From Chrysomallon squamiferum (lineage: Eukaryota; Mollusca; Gastropoda; Neomphalida; Peltospiridae): 64,000 nt of DNA. The translations under genes and the position numbers were made by a program. The notes under the pieces were generated by a model that did no database searches, was not told the DNA's origin, and saw nothing but the letters and a program-made list of their open reading frames with translations. Shown piece after piece: positions 11,720 to 26,887 of the stretch (position 1 is the stretch's first letter; each line of letters opens with the position of its first letter). The DNA is taken from contig CM022676.1 of NCBI GenBank assembly GCA_012295275.1, positions 17,549,416 through 17,613,415 of the forward strand, read 5' to 3'.

Positions 11720-12800
11720 AATAATAATAATAAGGATAATACTAATAATAATAAATAAATAATAATCACAACGAATACACAAGCTATTATTGTTATAAAG
11801 TTTGCAAAAAAAGATCTTCTTTTGTTTGGATTGTTTTGTTTGTGCAACCTACATTTTGTTAGCACTTGAATTAATATAAAACAAAACACCTGTCTTCACA
11901 GGACGAATAAATTGTAAGGTGTATTTTTTTCTTCTTTTATTATCATTTTGAAATTTGTACTAAACGAGGCGATTAAACCAAGTTGATCCTCTCTACCCAC
12001 TGTAACATTCGATATCCAGTATTAAATTAAACAAGATGTATTTCTCATGACGAAGTATTTTATCTGTGCCAGTCACGCGGTCCTGCTGAATCACGCGATC
12101 AGCTGACTGTTGTTCTGCCAGAAGATGTAAATATTTGTGTATCAGTGTCAGGAGCGGACCTGAGTTAAATAATAGATGCGGTTCGCTAGTGTTTTGTAAA
12201 TATGTATATAGCTGTGTTTATTATTTTTTCTAAAGTAATGACATGATATACAATAGATAAAAATCACACAGTGGTTTGACCCTACCTGAACAAACATCAT
12301 TTTCTAACGTATGTTTCTATTTTATCTTCCGAAATTAAAACATTTTTAAAAAGATAAAAAAAACGTACAGGAAAGACAACTACTACTACTATTACTACAA
12401 CTATTATTACTAATATAAATACTACCCACTCCTCCACTACTAATAATACCTGTCATTATCACCAAACGTATAATACTACTACTTCTAATAATATATATAT
12501 ATATATTTCATTACTTTTGTTATTTTATTTTTATTATACTTACATATTTAGTTATTTTCTTTGCTGCCTACCCTCTTTTGGCCTGTACCTGAATTACTTT
12601 TCTGAAACTCGTATGAATGCGAGTATTCGAAACCCGACTAAACAGGATGAAGCGTTTCGCCTCGGTAAACAGATATAATGTAAAGTGTTAAACTATGCAC
12701 AGGGGATCAACACTGGCGTGTCACTGGGCATACGAAACGAAATTCCAACCTCTTTCTATGTTTGATAGTTGTATTATGTTGTCTTTTCTTAACCTGATCT
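8095..12800. other. AT-rich spacer with microsatellites, no gene seen
   Basis: About 4.7 kb without a supported exon. It contains ATT/TAA runs at 8,768-8,830, 8,878-8,900, 9,000-9,058 and 10,636-10,747, CA repeats at 10,943-10,998, a short AT run at 11,471-11,488, a CAA/TAA run at 11,640-11,755 and an AT run at 12,491-12,507. The 96-residue minus-strand frame at 11,599-11,889 is a Leu/Val artefact of the triplet repeat. Around 10,020-10,060 a TTGAACCAACGACC segment faintly resembles the T-arm of a tRNA read in reverse, too weak to call. Confidence 0.6.
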
Positions 12801-12814
12801 AGAATCATCCAGGT

Positions 12815-14770
<1,956 letters not shown>

Positions 14771-14970
14771 NNNNNNNNNNNNNNNNNNNNNNNNNNNNNN
14801 NNNNNNNNNNNNNNNNNNNNNNNNNNNNNNNNNNNNNNNNNNNNNNNNNNNNNNNNNNNNNNNNNNNNNNNNNNNNNNNNNNNNNNNNNNNNNNNNNNNN
14901 NNNNNNNNNNNNNNNNNNNNNNNNNNNNNNNNNNNNNNNNNNNNNNNNNNNNNNNNNNNNNNNNNNNNNN
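14771..14970. other. Assembly gap (200 N)
   Basis: Exactly 200 unknown bases, entered from a GT microsatellite. The true length is unknown, and the equivalent GT run in copy C is about 740 bases long. Frames reported across the gap are meaningless. Confidence 1.
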
Positions 14971-15339
14971 ACACAAACACATCAATAAAAATACTTGCAA
15001 TATTATTGAAATTAAAAACCATTAGTAGATAAGTAAATTATATAGTATTTGTAGTAATAGTAATAATAATATGGGTATAAAGTTGATTTTCTAATTAATT
15101 TATTATGTAAGCTGTCATATTTTAGTTTCGTCAGAACCATTTGGATAACGTTAACATTACGTGAGGTCGTTCGGTGGGAGCATAGCAGCAGAAAAGTTCT
15201 GTAAAGTTATTTTAATAACTATTTCATTGATATTATTTCCCTATCTAAGAAACTGTCAAGGCATCTGACATTAATAATGTTTTCAGTGTCTCTGTTAATG
15301 TTTCTCTCTTTGTCTGTCTGTCCAGTCATGTTTGTCAAT

Positions 15340-16340
15340 TTTAGTTCTACGAAACTCAATACCGGCCCTCTCACCCGCTCCTAGATCATTCAGAATCAGT
15401 CCCTTGCTCAAACTAACTTAAACGTGCACAGTAAACAAGAGATAATCTGTAACAACAGGATTTGAAACACTTGTCTAAGATCTCTTGTGAGATATCATAT
15501 TTAATACGTAGTCACGTTTTTAATACCTCGGGTATTTCTTTTATATTATTTATTTTATTCTGTTGCTATTAGTTCTGTATTCATTCATTCATTTTTTATT
15601 TATTTATTTGTTTGTTTGTTTTTCTTTTTTGTATTATCAAAATCAAATCAATATATCATAATAATAAGTACAGACTTTATTTTTGTGGTGATGTGTAAAT
15701 AAAACAAAATGTAACAGAGATGTATGGTTTCCTTAGTCATGCTAAAAACACTGAAGCCTCAGTACCGGCCCTGTTCCCCTCCTCTCTGATTGTTGTGAAT
15801 CAGTCCCTTGTATAAACTAACTTGAACGTGCGCAGTAAAAAGAAGACAAAACATAATCTCTTACATCAAGATTTAAAACACGAGTCTAAGATTTCTAGTG
15901 AGGTATAGTATATTATTTAAACTAAATCGAGCGTGCACAGCAAAGAAAAGGCGAAATATGATTTGTAACACCGCGATTTAAAACACGTGTCTCCAGATCT
16001 CCTGAGATGTATCCAGTTGAGTACCTCGTCACGTTTATCAGATATCAATCATTCCGTTTTGTTGTTTGTACGGTATCAATCAGAGAGGGGGTCAAAGAAC
16101 AAACTTCTTACCTGGGAACAGAAGTTTTCCCACAATTATAAAAAAGCACGAGTCTAAGATGTCTAGTGAGTTATCATGTATTGCTTAAACTAACTCGAGC
16201 GTGCACTGAAAACAAAAGGCGAAATCTGATTTGTAGCACCGCGATTAAAAACACGTGTGTACAGGCCTCCTGAGATGGATCCAGCTTAGTACCTAGTCAT
16301 GTTTTTGAGATGTGAATCATTATGTTCTGTTGTTTGTACG
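15340..16340 (+). repeat. Diverged tandem repeat block
   Basis: A motif set recurs at about 15,359, 15,763, 15,900 and 16,180: TACCGGCCCT, GAATCAGTCCCTTG, an AAC(T)TAACTYGARCGTGC element followed by AGTAAA/GCAAAG, then AAAACACGWGTCT and a TAGTCACGTTT-like end. The copies are 100-400 bases apart, differ by substitutions and truncations, and are not simple sequence. They look like an old tandem array or nested copies of a short repeat. No coding frame was found. Confidence 0.6.
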
Positions 16341-16412
16341 TATTAATGAGAGAGGAGGTCAAAGATCATCCATAATATCTGAGAACATAAAATTTTATGC
16401 AATGCGTTTTCA

Positions 16413-16619
16413 GTAGTAATAATAATAATAATAATTATATAACAACGACGACAACAGTAATAATAAGAATGACAACAGTAACAGTAATAATAATAACAAC
16501 AACAACAATAAAGAAATAATAACAGTAATAATAACAGTAAAAACAGCAACAAGAAAACAACTAGAAAACAACATACTTCATATCTGAGAATATAAAGTTT
16601 TATACAATCCATTATTCAG

Positions 16620-16650
<31 letters not shown>

Positions 16651-16745
16651 AACACCAACGACGACAATAAGATTAATAATAACAACAATAATAAAGGAAC
16701 AATAACAGTAAGAATAACAGTAAGAACAGTAAAAACAACAACACA
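16413..16745. repeat. AAT/AAC-type imperfect microsatellites
   Basis: Two runs (about 16,413-16,560 and 16,619-16,745) of AAT, AAC and ACG triplets, each preceded by a similar TCTGAGAA(C/T)ATAAA(A/G)TTTTATRCAAT segment. The whole unit of about 200 bases therefore looks duplicated. Confidence 0.75.
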
Positions 16746-16879
16746 AAAACACCATTCTTGAGGTACACTAGAGAAATAATTTGTATGTTCAAAAAGAAAA
16801 AACATTTTTAAAAATATATATCCTAAATAAAAACAACTACAAAAAAGGGAAAAAAGTAATTGGAAATAGCAAATAATAT

Positions 16880-17030
16880 AATATAAAGTCAAACTGCGTT
16901 AAAAAGTCTAATTCAGTAAAAATCATTACTCTCAGTCGATATAAAAAATAACATAAAGTCAAACTGCGTTGAAAAGTATAATTCAGTAAAAATCATTATT
17001 CTCAGTCGATAAAAAAATTTATTTCCCAAT
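16880..17030 (+). repeat. Short tandem duplication
   Basis: A 78-base segment beginning ATAAAGTCAAACTGCGTT is present twice in a row (about 16,881 and 16,952), each time followed by AATTCAGTAAAAATCATTA and CTCAGTCGAT. Confidence 0.7.
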
Positions 17031-17330
17031 TTAACACTTAATTATTACACATAAAGTATTGTTAGAGATACAGCTACTTTGTAATCTGTCTACCACATTT
17101 GAGAAGAAAAGAGTGAGTACCATTAGTACCCTCAAAATTATATTTAATTTTAAACGTTGCCAATTAATTATTTAAAAACTAATTAATTTTATAAAATGAC
17201 TGTCACAGTCTCATAACAATACATTAATAAGACACGATAACTGGTTTGTATATGGACAGTGTAAACTAACATACTTCATCGCGCCAAAAATACATCTTGT
17301 TTAAACTTGAATAGTCAACTGGCGAGTATC

Positions 17331-17511
<181 letters not shown>

Positions 17512-17929
17512 AACCGCGAGCTCAAGATGAAATGTTTGCACTTTTTGAAGCCGTAACAAATATTGATCCACGTTCCATGTAACCACTATAAGCAGCTAAA
17601 TGAACAACATTATCATTAATGTCTTAGTACCTAAGTGAATTAACTTATTTAGGTTTAGTGTTGAAAGCAGAAGTTTGGATAAATATGTATGGCGCACATT
17701 TTGCTTTGTTTTATTGAATTCGACGTAATGGCAGTGCGACCTAGAAATACGACAGCTATCGAACTTTATAAAGGCTTTAACAAAGTAAGGTCTACAAGCA
17801 GTGAACATGTAATTATGTCATTTATCACCCGAATCTCAATTAATTTAATTTGTGTAAAAGTTCAGAAGAACTATGTTTATTATGAAACTAATCACAGCAG
17901 TAAAACAAAGAATTTGACCTAATATTTAA

Positions 17930-18680
17930 CACAACACCTACACTAATACCTATACTGACATCTTATACTCACACGCTAACAAAACTAAACTCAACACCTA
18001 CACTAACACCTAATACTAAACTAAAACTAACACCAACTAAACATAACACCTACACTAACACCTAATACTAAACACAACACCTACACTAACACCTAATACT
18101 AACCACAACACCTACACTAACACCTAATACTAACCACAACACCTACACTAATACCTAATACTAACCACAACACCTACACTAACACCTAATACTAACCACA
18201 ACACCTACACTAATACCTAATACTAACCACAACACCTACACTAATACCTAATACTAACCACAACACCTACACTAATACCTAATACTAACCACAACACCTA
18301 CGCTAACACATAATACTAAACCTAACAGCTATACAAACACAACACCTAATACTAAACATGACAGCTGCACTAACAGCTAATACTAAACCTAACACCTATA
18401 CAAACACAACAACTACACTAACACCTAATACTAAACACAGCACTTAGACTAACACCTAATACTAAACCTAACACCTACACTAATACTGAATATGACATTT
18501 ACACTGTCAAGTAATACTAAACCCTACACCTACAAAACACCTAATACTGAAGATGACACATACACTAACAGCTAATACTAAACATGACACCGACACTAAC
18601 CCTTAATTCGAAACCTAATATCTACACTAATCTAAACCTAACACCTATATAACACCTAATAGTAAGCATTACCCCTATAC
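17930..18680 (+). repeat. 30-bp-type minisatellite (AACACCTACACTAATACC units)
   Basis: Roughly 25 units of the form CACCTACACTAAYACCTAATACTAAACACAA, most regular between 18,060 and 18,300 and more degenerate toward 18,680. The strand is depleted of G. The even spacing of CTAA blocks gives stop codons in all frames, so it is non-coding. A short AAT run follows at 18,690-18,720. Confidence 0.9.
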
Positions 18681-18688
18681 TAACTCAA

Positions 18689-18719
<31 letters not shown>

Positions 18720-18723
<4 letters not shown>

Positions 18724-21154
18724 CAATAAATAAAATGAGAAAGAAATCGACTAATTAATAATAAGAAATTATAAATAAATAGATAAAGAAGTTTAAAAAT
18801 ATTAACAACAGTAACTAAATATATAAATTATCAACTGATTATGAAATAAAAATAAATAAAATAAAATGTTGCTGTTACACAATCAGTTGAGTTGTGAGGA
18901 AACATGGACAAGCACAGTGATGTCGTTTCTCTGTACAATTCATGTACTGCTGAGATTCATACACGTAATAGGTGAACCCATTCTCTGTGTCTCTGTATAT
19001 ATGTAATATGTATGTATATATTTATGGTCGATAACATTTTTTTTTTTTTTTTGTTTTTGCAGGCATTGTTGAAACATCGCATAAACATTATTTGTTTCTG
19101 TTGTTGTTGTTGTTGAAATATGGATATTGTTAAAAAGGATCTCTTAACCAAAATTAACTACTTTAGTTTTGTTAAATACAATGCTCAGTGATATATATAT
19201 ATATATATATATAAGTGTTCTTTCTGAGTCATCAAGTGTGGTTTATGAATGTGTGAAAACTGGTTAAATCATGTTCTTCCAGTATTTTATGACTTACAGA
19301 AAGGATTTATATAAACGAATATCACTGAAAATTTTCACATTGTTCCGTGACTATGAGGCAGTGAGAAAATAAATAATGCTATTAGACAAAATACAAACTA
19401 TTTATAGTTCTCTACACCTATATATTCAACAGTTATTCACTCTTCCAAGAATTTATAATAGCACCTGAAGAAATAAGAAATCAAATTTATTGCCATAAAA
19501 GTTATTTTTGTACACAGATTTCTGATTATTTTAAACTGTTTGTTTCCTGTTATTCTAAAATAATTAGATTCTTTGTAAAAAATGGGTAGATCATATCAGC
19601 ATTCATGATGTATTCAGTAATGTTATTGGAACTGTAACATTTTCAATTGATTCTAAATACAGTTTTCAGTTTAGCTAGCCAAAATCTTTACTGCATTTCT
19701 TATTTTTTATTTTAATAAACTTTCAGTAGTTTTCTTAAGTCATACATAACATCTAATTGATAATTTATACATAAACTGATGTTTCTAGATGAACCTTCCT
19801 TTGTGAATCTAAAATATTAGACTCACATTATCTTTGTAAATAGTATAATGTCCAGTGAATTTAAACTTTTTTATATGGATGGTTCATTGAACTTTTTATG
19901 TATTGCCTTGAAAGAATGTTGGTGTGTAATGTTTTAAAGTTAAAATGGTAGAAAAACACTATTCACATTTTATGACAGAAAACAAAGAAGTAAGCTGGCC
20001 TTCTTTGTACTGAACCAGTGATATTGATTTAAGCATTTTCACAGACACTTCTAGAGGAATCAGAAATAAAATGATTAAAAACTTCTTCATGTAAAAAATA
20101 CAAATATCACCATGTGCATAATTATAAACTGACAAAATAATTCAAATTGGATGTTCAATGTTTAAAGATGGCTGCCAAAAGGTATCATAATTACAAAAGT
20201 TGATGTACCTTAAGTTCAGATGAATATTGTAAAATACATATGAAACTTACTCTCGTATTAAAAACCAATAATAATAATAAAAATAAAAATAAGAAGAAAT
20301 AAGTAAATCTGCAGAGAAAACTCGGCTAGCAATCAATGAGACTATCATCAGCTGCAGCATCAGGCTTCTGTCATGTTTCCTTGTAGTTTCAAGGGCAGCT
20401 CACTCAATTATCTTATGATTCTTAACTGAAATGTACCTGTTCTGCTATTTGCTCATTGCTTCAAGGGCTAGCCTATTTTGATTAGCTGATGTCTGAATAC
20501 TTTAAGTTAATATTATGAATCAAGATATTTACGTGTCGCCTAGCATCAGAAAAAAACATTTTGTTATATTCATTTTTAAAGTAGTCTAACCATTATTTGT
20601 AGTTTCAACTACCAGTTACTACTTAATTGTGTTATACTTTTTTGTACTTGTTTTGTTTTGTTTTCTTTCTTTCTCTTTTAATATATAATATTAGGAAATC
20701 TTTGTGAAATGCATTATAAAAATAAGAATATTAATTAATATTAACAATATTAACATTATTTTTTGTTTCTGTCAGACAATATCTAGTTTGTTTCCCGGCA
20801 CTAGATATATCCAGTAAAATGAAAACAGAAGACCCTATAATTAACTATTACTTATTAAAAACTTATTTGCAGTAAACAGTAGATCCTTTGCTGCCCCCTT
20901 TGAAAAATAATCATAAAGCTAAATATGTAACAATAGTTAAGAGGAGAACTGTACAAACATCTAGAAGAATATGACAGATAATGGTACCTGAAATGTGTGA
21001 ATTAAGTGTATGTGAGGGATTGAACTAAAACATCCACTGTGATCTTTGGTTTCACTAAAAATACATAAACAACACTGAGGTTCAGGTTTATTTCTCGTTG
21101 TTTAGAATTAAAGTACCTGGGAGCTGGAAGACACCTGGGACGTTTATAAACAGT
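18720..21154. other. AT-rich spacer, no gene seen
   Basis: About 2.4 kb of unique-looking AT-rich sequence with a T-run at 19,038-19,053, an AT run at 19,190-19,213 and scattered A-rich tracts. Frames are short and carry no domain I recognise. Confidence 0.55.
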
Positions 21155-21367
21155 CACTGAGACTATCTTAACAAAAACAAAACAGTAGTGGTCTGTCAGT
21201 ATTGTTCAGGTGTGTGGGATGTTGTCACTGAGACTTTCTTAACAAAAACAAGACAGTAGTGGTCTGTCAGTATTGTTCAGGTGTGTGAGATGTTGTCACT
21301 GAGACTATCTTAACAAAAACAAGACAGTAGTGGTCTGTCAGTATTGTTCAGGTGTGTGGGATGTTGT
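21155..21367 (+). repeat. 71-bp tandem repeat, 3 copies
   Basis: Units start at 21,155, 21,226 and 21,297 and are almost identical (CACTGAGACTWTCTTAACAA then a GGTCTGTCAGTATTGTTCAG part). A fourth unit starts at 21,368 but diverges after a few bases. Confidence 0.9.
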
Positions 21368-21677
21368 CAGTGTGACTGGGGTGAAAGGTAGGTCAGCAAA
21401 GAAGACAGAACATCTGGCAAGAGAGAAAGATGTTTGAGTCAATTCTATACATTTTATTATAAATTGTCTATATTATTACACAATCGGTATAAATTAAAGA
21501 CTGTAATGAAGAAAGAACTTGTGTTGATTTGATGGGAGACATTCCTAATTTATTACAATTAAAACTAAAAATTATCATCCAGCAATGAATAAGAGGAGAA
21601 ATATTTCGAAGAAAAACACCTACAGTTAACAAATCATCACATAAGAAAAAAAATAATAATAAAATAAATTTAGTGAA

Positions 21678-21912
21678 AAAAAAAAAAAAAAAAAAAAAAA
21701 TATGACAGGAATCAAAACAGAAACAGTTTTTATTTCAGTATTAAAAGTAGGAATCAGAAAATGGCAAAATCAAAATATTGACTTATACTAAACTATCGTT
21801 CTGGCAAAATGTAACGTTTCTCACACAATAGTAATCCGCTTGTTATTTATGGAGAGCTCAGAGGAACCTTTCCTTCTAGAGGTTCATGTCTTTTTCCTGA
21901 TTTTTTTTTTAA

Positions 21913-21978
<66 letters not shown>
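21678..21978. repeat. Poly-A tract and (AAT)n microsatellite
   Basis: A run of about 23 A residues at 21,678-21,700 is followed, after about 200 unique bases, by an AAT run at 21,916-21,978. No retroelement body was recognised upstream of the A tract. Confidence 0.85.
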
Positions 21979-22535
21979 TATTATAATTATAATAATAATA
22001 ATAACAATAATATTCTTTTCAAATGAGATGATTGAAATAAGTAAAATTCACTTCATGCAGAACTATGAGGAAAAGATTGACAAAAATAAAATGTTTCTCA
22101 CATAGATGTTTTTTATGACACACATGAAATCAACAAAGAAAAAGTTACATACTGAGTGATACACAATCACTGCACTGAAAACAGCTACACATGTGTGCAC
22201 ATGTTCGCATAATCACATCAGTGTATTTCTTACTTAATATTAGTCTAAATGTTTGAAACTCTTAAATTACAGGAAAACAATGGCACAGCTCAGAAATAGA
22301 AAATTACACATTTTTAAAACTCAAGAGTTTTAAATAAGCACACTGAGAAGTGTTATATTATTCAGTTGATCTGATAGAGGATGGAGATTTTGAAGACTAC
22401 ATAAAATTAGGGTGAGACAGAATGAATACATACAAGTGAGCAGTCTGAGAAGAAGACTTCTGTTCTGTTGATTGTCATCTGCTGGTTGAGATGTGGTAGC
22501 CTGCCTGACCACTGTGAGTCTTGTCGTCCACTGGT

Positions 22536-22960
22536 ACATTTGTACGAATCTGGTTATTTACTGATGTGGATGGGTGAGTCTGGTCATTCACTGGTAGATT
22601 TGTAGGAGTCTGGTTGTTTACTGATGGAGATGGGTGAGTCTGGTCATTCACTTGTAGATTTGTACGAGTCTGGTTGTTTACTGATGGAGATGGGTGAGTC
22701 TGGTCATTCACTTGTAGATTTGTACGAGTCTGGTTGTTTACTTATGTGGATGGATGAGTCTGTTCATTCACTTGTAGATTTGTACGAGTCTGGTTGTTTA
22801 GTAATAGGGATGGATGAGTCTGGTCATTCACTGGTACATTTGTACGAGTCTGGTTGTTTACTGATCGGAATGGGCGAGTCTGGTCATTCACTGGTAGATT
22901 TGTAGGAGACTGGTTGTTTACTGATAGGATGGGCGAGTCTGGTCATTCACTGCTGGGGGT
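22536..22960. repeat. 60-bp minisatellite, 7 copies
   Basis: Seven units with GGTGAGTCTGGTCATTCACT and GATTTGTACGAGTCTGGTTG as their most conserved parts. The unit length is a multiple of three, so frames stay open across several units on both strands. The minus strand gives VNDQTHPSPSVNNQTRTNLQ-type 20-residue repeats and the plus strand GESGHSLVDLYESGCLLMEM-type repeats. The array could belong to a repetitive protein exon on the minus strand, next to the frame at 22,989-23,225, but it could equally be a non-coding minisatellite. Confidence 0.85.
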
Positions 22961-22988
22961 GAGGAGTCTTTTCCAGTGCTGGGTGTTC

Positions 22989-23228
22989 CTAGTCATGCAT
23001 TGGCTGAGGTGGTGGAGTCTGTTTGTGCACCGGTGGGGGGTGTCTCATCATCTGCTGTTGGTGATGGGAGAGTCTGGTGAGGGTTGTCTTCTTCCACTCT
23101 TTGGTGTGATTATCTTCATCCTGCAGACACTGAAAGGTCTGTGTGGTCTGTGTGTAGACATGAGCTGTTTCCTCTGCATCCTCCACACACAAAACATGAC
23201 GCTGAGTGTCTGAAATGCTGGACACCTG
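22989..23228 (-). CDS. Possible exon of an unrecognised gene
   Basis: After a CAG acceptor-like site at about 23,229 the minus strand is open for about 79 codons (VSSISDTQRHVLCVEDAEET, then QCLQDEDNHTKEWKKTTLTR, then HHQQQMMRHPPPVHKQTPPP) and stops just before the 60-bp array. The composition is hydrophilic, Gln/His/Pro-rich and unlike the surrounding repeats. I recognise no domain. It may be a low-complexity tail of the same gene as the blocks at 24,158-24,935, or chance. Confidence 0.25.
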   Translation of the reverse strand, partial: QVSSISDTQRHVLCVEDAEETAHVYTQTTQTFQCLQDEDNHTKEWKKTTLTRLSHHQQQMMRHPPPVHKQTPPPQPMHD

Positions 23229-24157
23229 CTAGTGACAGTTTTATATTTTTCTGACTTCCACTTGTCTCTGAACAGATGTACTGAGAATGGAGTCAGATGT
23301 TCTGCTAGTGCCTCCACCAGACTTTCAGAAGTGGACGTGTGTCTCACTGTCATCAGTCAAGTCTTGCCTTGGTCTACCTGGGCTTCTTCCCACTGAGACC
23401 AAACAGCAGAGTTCAACCTGTAAGTTGCAAATACAGAATTCAGGGAATTTGCTGATTAAAATCACTGTTAGGCACACCAACCTTGACACGAGGCAAATAT
23501 AAAGCAGACTTGGCTGCAGAAACAGACTTTTCATTACCCCTGATACCAACATGCCTGAGTATCCCAAATAAAACAACTAGTACTAACAAAAAATAAATAA
23601 ATAAAATAAAACACATGAAAATTGTTTTTATATCATCAAAGGACACTTTAACTATGAATGAATTCTTTATCTGAACTTTATCAATGTTTAATTTAACGAT
23701 GAACTATATCATTTTGTAAAACGCACAAAATTACTTATTTATTTATTGTGATCATAATTACATAAAAAGCAATACTACAGCAGAAGTAGAGTCCCATCAC
23801 AGAACCTAACCAGCTGATACGTGAAACATTTACCACCATGTTTTGATTATTATCTCTGTTTTAAATGTAAGACGCATAAATAAACACAAAGGAAGGGAAA
23901 CAACTCAGAATTTATAACAAAAAATGTAACTGGTTCATTACTGGTTTCTGTTGACTACAAATGTTTATCTCAATAAAAGAACTCACAGTAGAAATGTGTG
24001 TCAGACATATACATTTCAAATTATATATGACTTATTAATGTAATAAACAGTTTCAAGTAGCTTATAACTGAATGTAATTATGTGTATGTGTGTGAGTGTT
24101 TAAAAAAAAATACTCACTGGAACTTACTCGAGATTATGTCTTCTTCACTCATTCACA

Positions 24158-24935
24158 TCAGAAATGATCACTGTAATCATCAGAGCTGTCATGTTGTGGT
24201 GTAACACAGACTTTGTCCTTGTGTGCTTGCTGCTCCTTACAAGTATGATCCTCATCTGACTCAGTCTGAAATGTTTTGTTACACTATTGTTTTAAACCCA
24301 GGATCTAACAAAAAGTATCTTCCATCATAGCAACATACATGAAAACTGATCTTATATTAAAGCCGAAAAGAAAGAGAAAAAAAGAAAGAAATGTTTGATA
24401 GAAATACCGCTAGTGTTTCATCCCATCCAAATGTCACATCACAATTCAACTCTGGATAAGGAATTGCAATAAATGATTTTTCCACTTTTTAACACTGCAA
24501 AAGTATAATGAGGAAATATGAGAAATGTTACAAGTTATTATTATATTTAAATAGAACAACAAATGAAAACAACAACATAGAAACAAATGTGAATATTAAT
24601 AATATGCATATGATCAGCTGATGAAAACAGGTAACAAATAGAAAAAAATTATAATTTATTGTAAATTGGCAGTTTTATTATAACAATTAGTGAGAACAGA
24701 TGCCCACAAACTAAGTTTAACTGAATTACTGACACATGTAAGAACATAAATAGAAAGAACTTTACCTACACAAATTAATGTGTCAAACGATTTCAAGATT
24801 CTAAACTAAAATATATTAGAAAAATAATACAAAACACACACACAAACCACCCACCCATTGAAAAAACTTGCCTTATCAGACACATCATCTACAATAGCTT
24901 CCAACTGCAGTAGTGACCAATTACTTTCAACTTTC
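24158..24935 (-). CDS. Three exon-like blocks of an unrecognised gene (3-prime end)
   Basis: Minus-strand order. Block 1 is 24,935-24,872 (KVESNWSLLQLEAIVDDVSD), with a TTTAG acceptor and a GCAAGT donor, which would make a rare GC-AG intron. Block 2 is about 24,487-24,408 (VEKSFIAIPYPELNCDVTFG then WDETLA), with a GTATTT donor. Block 3 is 24,265-24,158 (TESDEDHTCKEQQAHKDKVC then VTPQHDSSDDYSDHF and a TGA). Blocks 2 and 3 join in phase. The product would end in an acidic tail. I do not recognise the family. The blocks lie downstream of the MARS1-like remnant on the same strand but do not match that enzyme. Confidence 0.35.
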
Positions 24936-25830
24936 CTAAACACAGAACAGATTAAGATACTGCAATATCAGGGTCAAACTAATGTTATGTAAGAATGATT
25001 CATTTTGTAATCTCTTAAGGTAGTAAGTAATAAGCTACTCTCTACTATGGATGAGACTACATCTATTGATTTATGTCACATCATTTATTTCTCTCTGTAA
25101 AATAAATATAAATGTTTCCAGTGACAACTTACAGTAAAACCCTAGTAAAAGCCCTTCTCCCTTAAACTCAGTTTTTTTACACAAATGTCTATGCAGTTCC
25201 CAAGACTATTCACTATTATGGCTTAGTCTACATGTACTGATTTATGTCGCACCATTTAGTTATGTCTGTAGAAAGAAGGTTAATGTTGCCAATGACAACA
25301 CTGAGTAACACCTGTCCTTGAACCAAGTTTTGTGATGTAAATGTCTCTTCATTTCCTACATCTACTCTTATTATGGATTAGACTAGTTATAGTGGTTTAT
25401 GTCACAGCATTTATTTCTGTCTGTAGGCCACAACTAAGTGGTTTATATAGTCCATTAATAGTATCATCCCTAACAGTTAAGACCTGTGTTGTTAAATATA
25501 TTTTTATAATAATAAAACCTGTGGCCTCAAATTCTACTCTCTGCTAGGAAAATATATGACATTAATATTTTGCATTTGATTTTCAGATATTATAAAATTA
25601 AACATCACAAATGTTTTAACCAACTGATACTTGAAAATATAATAATTTGAATGGAACGAAAATACGTTTACAACTTCTGTGTGGAATATTCCCTGGTTCT
25701 TATCCCCAAAATATATGTCTGAAAGAGTTAAAAATCAGTCCCAATGTAAAAGTATTAAAGAAAATTATGTTTTCTTTTTATTTAACTTTTCTTTTCTGAA
25801 GTAAGAACTGGCATCTAAGTTAGAAACAAC

Positions 25831-26040
25831 TGAACAATTCTAGAAGTAAATGAGTGTAATGGTGTACTGAGATCACTGACAATACTGAACAATTCTAGAA
25901 GGAAATGAGTGTAATGGTGTATTGAGATCACTGACAATACTGAACAATTCTAGAAGTAAATGAGTGTACTGGTGTATTGAGATCACTGACAATACTGAAC
26001 AATTCTACAAGTAAATGAGTGTAATGGTGTAGTGATATCA
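25831..26040 (+). repeat. 55-bp tandem repeat, about 4 copies
   Basis: Units start at 25,831, 25,886, 25,941 and 25,996 and carry TGAACAATTCTAGAAGTAAA followed by GAGATCACTGACAATAC. It lies just outside the left arm of the inverted duplication. Confidence 0.9.
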
Positions 26041-26887
26041 CCAAGCAGTGTCTAAAGATACATGGAAAGTCAAAACTGAGATCACTAAAGACACTGAAGA
26101 GATGAATTAGAGAATTTACTGGAAAGACATAAGTTGTGACCCATCACATAAAATCAGGTCTTAAGCTGAATTTTTTCATTGATCTGTATTTTGATATTTC
26201 ATTCATTCCTGTGTTTTTCTGCTGTGTAAAAAAATAAAGAAGCTTGCAGTTGATACACATCATGTAAGATTCTCTTTTTCTCAGAAAATAAACCATCCAG
26301 CAAATAACAGTTCATAAAAGTGCTCTAAAACACACCTAGGATCAACATCTAAAAGCTTGTGTCACTCCACTAGTCACAGACACTGAAATACTTTTACTCT
26401 GCAACTTAGAACCTTTCATATGTCAGCTCACACATGTCAGTTTAAGACTAAAATAATCAAATTGTGAACAGGTTAAGTAAAAGTAATAAAAATGTAAGAA
26501 TCTTAGGAAAACACTGACAACATATGAATGTATTTTAAAAAAGGTTGTATTTTAGATTGCCGATGGATAAATCAGATAAAAGAAAATATATACTCTGTGA
26601 GTAAGACTTTAGATTTACATTCTAGACCAATGAAATGTCTTTACTCTAAAAAGAGAAACTACTTACCTGTTCCCAACATGTGTTAACAATTGTGTAATTA
26701 TCATCAGTGTAGAGAAATGTGGAAGTAAAAATTACACTGTGAAAAATACACTGTCCTTGCCAAGAAAGTTGCACAACTGAACCTAATAATAACAATAATA
26801 AATAAATAAATAAATATTAACAAAAATTAACACTAAAATAAAAAAAATAAAAAATACAAAAGAAATAGAATAGCAACAACAGCATAA

